From the NCBI GenBank assembly GCA_012513595.1, contig JAAZBY010000505.1, positions 1 to 7,372 of the forward strand: DNA of 7,372 bases. Reading direction: 5' to 3'. The notes below the pieces were generated by a model. It had not been told where the DNA came from, did not search any database, and saw only the letters and a program-made list of their open reading frames with translations. The position numbers and the translations under genes were made by a program. Below are positions 5,695-7,372 of the stretch, one piece after another. Position 1 is the stretch's first letter. Each line of letters opens with the position of its first letter. The stretch comes from Chloroflexota bacterium. GTDB lineage: Bacteria > Chloroflexota > Anaerolineae > UBA1429.

Positions 5695-5862
5695 GCTCGA
5701 GTCCTCCTTTCCAAGAGTGGGGGGCGGGCGCGTTTCCACGCACACCGTTTGACTCTCTGGCGAGAGTCGCGATCACACGCCATAGCCGCCCGAGCGGCCC
5801 CAGGCCATGTGATTCGGAGAACGGATTATGCACTTCGGGCACGGGTGGCCCGCGTTGGCCGT

Positions 5863-5891
5863 ATTGTACCAGAGGGGGCGCCGTAGTTCAA
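5863..5891 (-). promoter_or_regulatory. Strong sigma70-type promoter of the tup operon
   Basis: On the minus strand TTGAAC (5886-5891) is followed after exactly 17 bp by TACAAT (5863-5868), with TGG directly before it forming an extended -10 (TGn). Four of six -35 and five of six -10 positions match consensus, making it the best promoter in the window. Transcription should start near 5856. It lies after the UroD-like gene stop, so tup is transcribed on its own. Confidence 0.75.
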
Positions 5892-5919
5892 GGCATACGG
5901 CGATGTCGTTCGCACGCCG

Positions 5920-5959
5920 GGCGGTGCACCCTGCCGCCGGCGCCCCCTTGATGCACGCC
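5920..5959 (-). terminator. Weak hairpin after the UroD-like gene
   Basis: GGCG-TGCA and its complement pair over 8 bp with one bulged base (5920-5928 with 5952-5959). The hairpin starts 6 nt after the stop codon, and its long loop is itself GC-rich and self-complementary. There is no U-run. It may separate this gene from the tup promoter. Confidence 0.3.
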
Positions 5960-5964
5960 AGGGA

Positions 5965-7095
5965 CTAGTCCAGCGGTTGGTAGCGGCCGTACTGCTGCAC
6001 GGCGTACATGGCGGCGCACAGGCCGGCCAGCCGGCTGCCCGGGTTCACGCTGCCGGCCGTGGTCACCTCCAGCCCGCCGTCGGCGCCGACCAGCTCAATA
6101 TCGCGGCGGACGGCGGCACAGATCTCCTCCGGCGTCCCGCGTGAGAAGGTGAACGGCGGCAGCTGCCCCTGGATCACCGTTCGCGGCATCTCTCGGCGGA
6201 TCACCGTGGGGTGCACGGTGGGGCCAAAGTTCCCCGCGTGCAGGCGCGTGCGGTTCAGGAGCGGCAAGAGATGGGTCATCTCGCTGTCGGAGTGCTGATG
6301 GCGCCAGTCTTCCTCGCTCGGGCAGAAGACAGAGAACACGTGCTGCAGGATGGGCAGCCCGAACCGCTCGTAGAGCGGGGCGTTCAGCATGGCGCAGTTG
6401 TCGTCGCTGAAGGAAAAGCCGCGCAGCGGGGCGCCCGACGCCTCACGCAGCAGTGTGGAGATCTCGACGATCTTGGCCGCCAGCAGGTCGCGGAAGCGCT
6501 CCATGACCTCGGGGTAGTCGATCAGCCAGAGGATCACGTTCTCGACGCCGCAGATCGACATGGCCGCCGTCACCGGTCCCCGGATGCCCATGCCCAGGCG
6601 CGGCGTCAGGCCGTACCTGGTCCGCAAGCGCTCCAGCCCCTCGTGGAAGCCGGGCGGGAACAGCACCGTGCGCAGGTCGGTGGCGGCTACCTGCTCCAGC
6701 CGCTCGTCGAGATCACGGATCGAGTGCACGCTCTCGCGCACCCAGTCGGCCCCGTCGATGTCCTCAGAGCCCTCGATGGTCGTGATCTGTGAGCCGAACA
6801 GCTCCTCGATGCGCAGCGGCCGGGGCAGATCCTCCTCCGGAGCGATGAACCACTCGCGCAGGATGCGCCGTCCGACGATCTCCTCGGCCTTGTCGTTGTA
6901 CATTCGGTTGAGGCGCACGTGTGTCTCGGCGTCCTCGTAGTAGCGCATGTCTTTGGGCATGCCCAGCTCTTCCCACAGGCAGCCCTCGGTGGTGCGCAGC
7001 GTGAGCGGCACCTGGGGTTTGTCGGTCGAGAACGGCTTGCCCAAAGAGAGCTCGTTGTCGTGCCAGAAGCGCTCCAGATCGACGGGATGAAGCAT
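5965..7095 (-). CDS. Uroporphyrinogen decarboxylase (UroD) superfamily protein, probably not HemE
   Basis: A 376-aa protein from ATG 7095-7093, with GGAGG 6-7 nt upstream. The frame is open to 7284, but the extra 63 residues are low-complexity, lack a ribosome site and overlap the neighbouring gene. The sequence follows the UroD-type TIM barrel: LGMGIRGPVTAAMSICGVENVILWLIDYPEVMERF (167-201), then GFSFSDDNCAMLNAPLYERFGLPIL (226-250), HQHSDSEMTHLLPLL (266-280), and a C-terminal strand LHAGNFGPTV (285-294). The N-terminal Arg-rich motif that binds porphyrin carboxylates in HemE is not seen; its place is taken by TLRTTEGCLWEELG. This fits the divergent COG0407-type branch that includes corrinoid methyltransferases such as MtaA/CmuA and many uncharacterised proteins. 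No corrinoid-binding partner is in view. The gene behind it is an enolase-superfamily member on the same strand, which hints at a catabolic cluster. The reaction is unknown. Confidence 0.88.
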   Translation of the reverse strand: MLHPVDLERFWHDNELSLGKPFSTDKPQVPLTLRTTEGCLWEELGMPKDMRYYEDAETHVRLNRMYNDKAEEIVGRRILREWFIAPEEDLPRPLRIEELFGSQITTIEGSEDIDGADWVRESVHSIRDLDERLEQVAATDLRTVLFPPGFHEGLERLRTRYGLTPRLGMGIRGPVTAAMSICGVENVILWLIDYPEVMERFRDLLAAKIVEISTLLREASGAPLRGFSFSDDNCAMLNAPLYERFGLPILQHVFSVFCPSEEDWRHQHSDSEMTHLLPLLNRTRLHAGNFGPTVHPTVIRREMPRTVIQGQLPPFTFSRGTPEEICAAVRRDIELVGADGGLEVTTAGSVNPGSRLAGLCAAMYAVQQYGRYQPLD

Positions 7096-7219
7096 GGTCA
7101 CCTCCAGGACAGATGCGATCCAATAGCCAAGTGGCGCGCGGCGGTATGCCTGCGTGGCGCGGCTGCTCGGACCCGCTATCGAACCGAACCCTGCTGCGTC
7201 GGCGGCGGGCGCCGCGGCC

Positions 7220-7372
7220 TCAGGGCAGGGGCAGCGCGGTCGACGAATCGCGTTCGCTGGGCGCTGTGGCGCGGTGCTGGGCAACGACGGCCATGTTCAG
7301 CCGGTGCCCGAGCCCCGGCCCTTCGGGGAGCAGCAGATAGCCGTCCTCGATGCGCTCAGCCGGTTCGAGCAG
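7220..7372 (-). CDS. Enolase-superfamily (mandelate racemase/muconate lactonizing-like) protein, C-terminal end (cut by right edge)
   Basis: A minus-strand frame enters from the right edge and stops at TGA 7222-7220, leaving the last 50 residues. They read LLEPAERIEDGYLLLPEGPG followed by LGHRLNMAVVAQHRA, then a short polar tail. The pattern of Glu/Asp-Gly-Tyr followed by Pro-x-Gly-Pro-Gly-Leu-Gly is the conserved C-terminal segment of mandelate racemase-type sugar-acid dehydratases and racemases. The catalytic barrel residues lie outside the window, so the substrate cannot be guessed. It is followed after 124 bp by the UroD-like gene on the same strand and may share a transcript with it. That gap contains a GC-rich hairpin around 7200-7215 without a U-run, and no confident promoter. 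Confidence 0.8.
   Translation of the reverse strand: MLEPAERIEDGYLLLPEGPGLGHRLNMAVVAQHRATAPSERDSSTALPLP

Larger units (their letters stand above)
5617..5856 (-). promoter_or_regulatory. Structured 5' leader of the tup operon, candidate metabolite-sensing riboswitch/attenuator
   Basis: About 240 nt of untranslated RNA lie between the predicted transcription start and tupB. In transcript order it can form: a small hairpin (5842-5852); a bipartite stem closed by 5772-5777/5808-5813 with an inner 5-bp hairpin (5785-5798); a perfect 7-bp hairpin (5751-5768); a 6-bp hairpin with a GGAA loop (5728-5743); a 5-bp hairpin with a GGAA loop (5704-5717); and a hairpin with a GAAA loop (5681-5692) that overlaps the terminator (5643-5687). 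GNRA-capped helices followed by competing terminator/alternative stems are the usual design of transcriptional riboswitches. Upstream of tungstate-transport genes the known class to compare is the Moco/Tuco RNA, but I could not line this sequence up with that consensus from memory. It may be that class, a divergent variant, or something else, including a protein-bound leader. Confidence 0.6.

Noticed and set aside
5617..5745. tupB beginning at GTG 5745
   Set aside because: The extra residues would be encoded by the GNRA hairpins and the terminator, and they do not resemble a TupB N-terminus.
5617..5856. Firm naming of the leader as a Moco riboswitch
   Set aside because: The hallmark conserved segments could not be aligned by eye; only the genomic context and general architecture support it.
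6211..6792. Plus-strand open frame opposite the UroD-like gene
   Set aside because: Shadow of the UroD-like gene, with composition typical of antisense GC-rich frames.
7096..7284. Longer N-terminus for the UroD-like protein
   Set aside because: Low-complexity Ala/Pro/Arg residues, overlap with the neighbouring gene's 3' end, and a perfect ribosome site in front of the internal ATG at 7095.
1..7372. CRISPR arrays, tRNA or rRNA genes, insertion sequences
   Set aside because: No regularly spaced direct repeats, no tRNA-like cloverleaf or rRNA signature and no transposase-like protein or terminal repeats were seen.

Overview
The window is GC-rich bacterial DNA with short intergenic gaps. A lipoprotein with a Pro/Ala/Glu/Thr-rich tether, a tungstate transporter and a UroD-like/enolase-superfamily pair suggest an anaerobic or facultative bacterium, possibly Chloroflexota. 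That taxonomic guess rests on style and is weak. Almost every gene is on the minus strand; the one exception is a plus-strand membrane protein gene at 797-1795.

Layout, left to right: (1) the 5' end of a serine beta-lactamase/esterase-family gene, cut by the left edge, with its SxxK motif just inside the window; (2) a very strong hairpin, then a 69-aa stand-alone molbindin (Mop) gene with its own promoter; (3) a divergent plus-strand gene for a polytopic membrane protein of unknown function; (4) a convergent gap with a hairpin, then an alpha/beta-hydrolase gene with its own promoter; (5) a tungstate ABC transporter operon reading tupB-tupC-tupA, ended by a hairpin; (6) a leader of about 240 nt upstream of tupB; (7) a UroD-superfamily gene; (8) the 3' end of an enolase-superfamily gene, cut by the right edge.

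The theme of the centre is tungstate/molybdate handling. TupA is an exported lipoprotein that captures the oxyanion, TupB and TupC import it, and the Mop protein could bind it in the cytoplasm. Two points stand out. The tup operon follows a near-consensus promoter and a long structured leader with several GNRA-capped hairpins, ending in an intrinsic terminator that overlaps an alternative hairpin. This is the architecture of a riboswitch or attenuator, and Moco/Tuco is the obvious class to compare it with. Also, TupA is longer than usual and carries a C-terminal domain that reads like the molybdopterin-binding fold of the sulfite oxidase family, an unusual fusion for a tungstate-binding lipoprotein.
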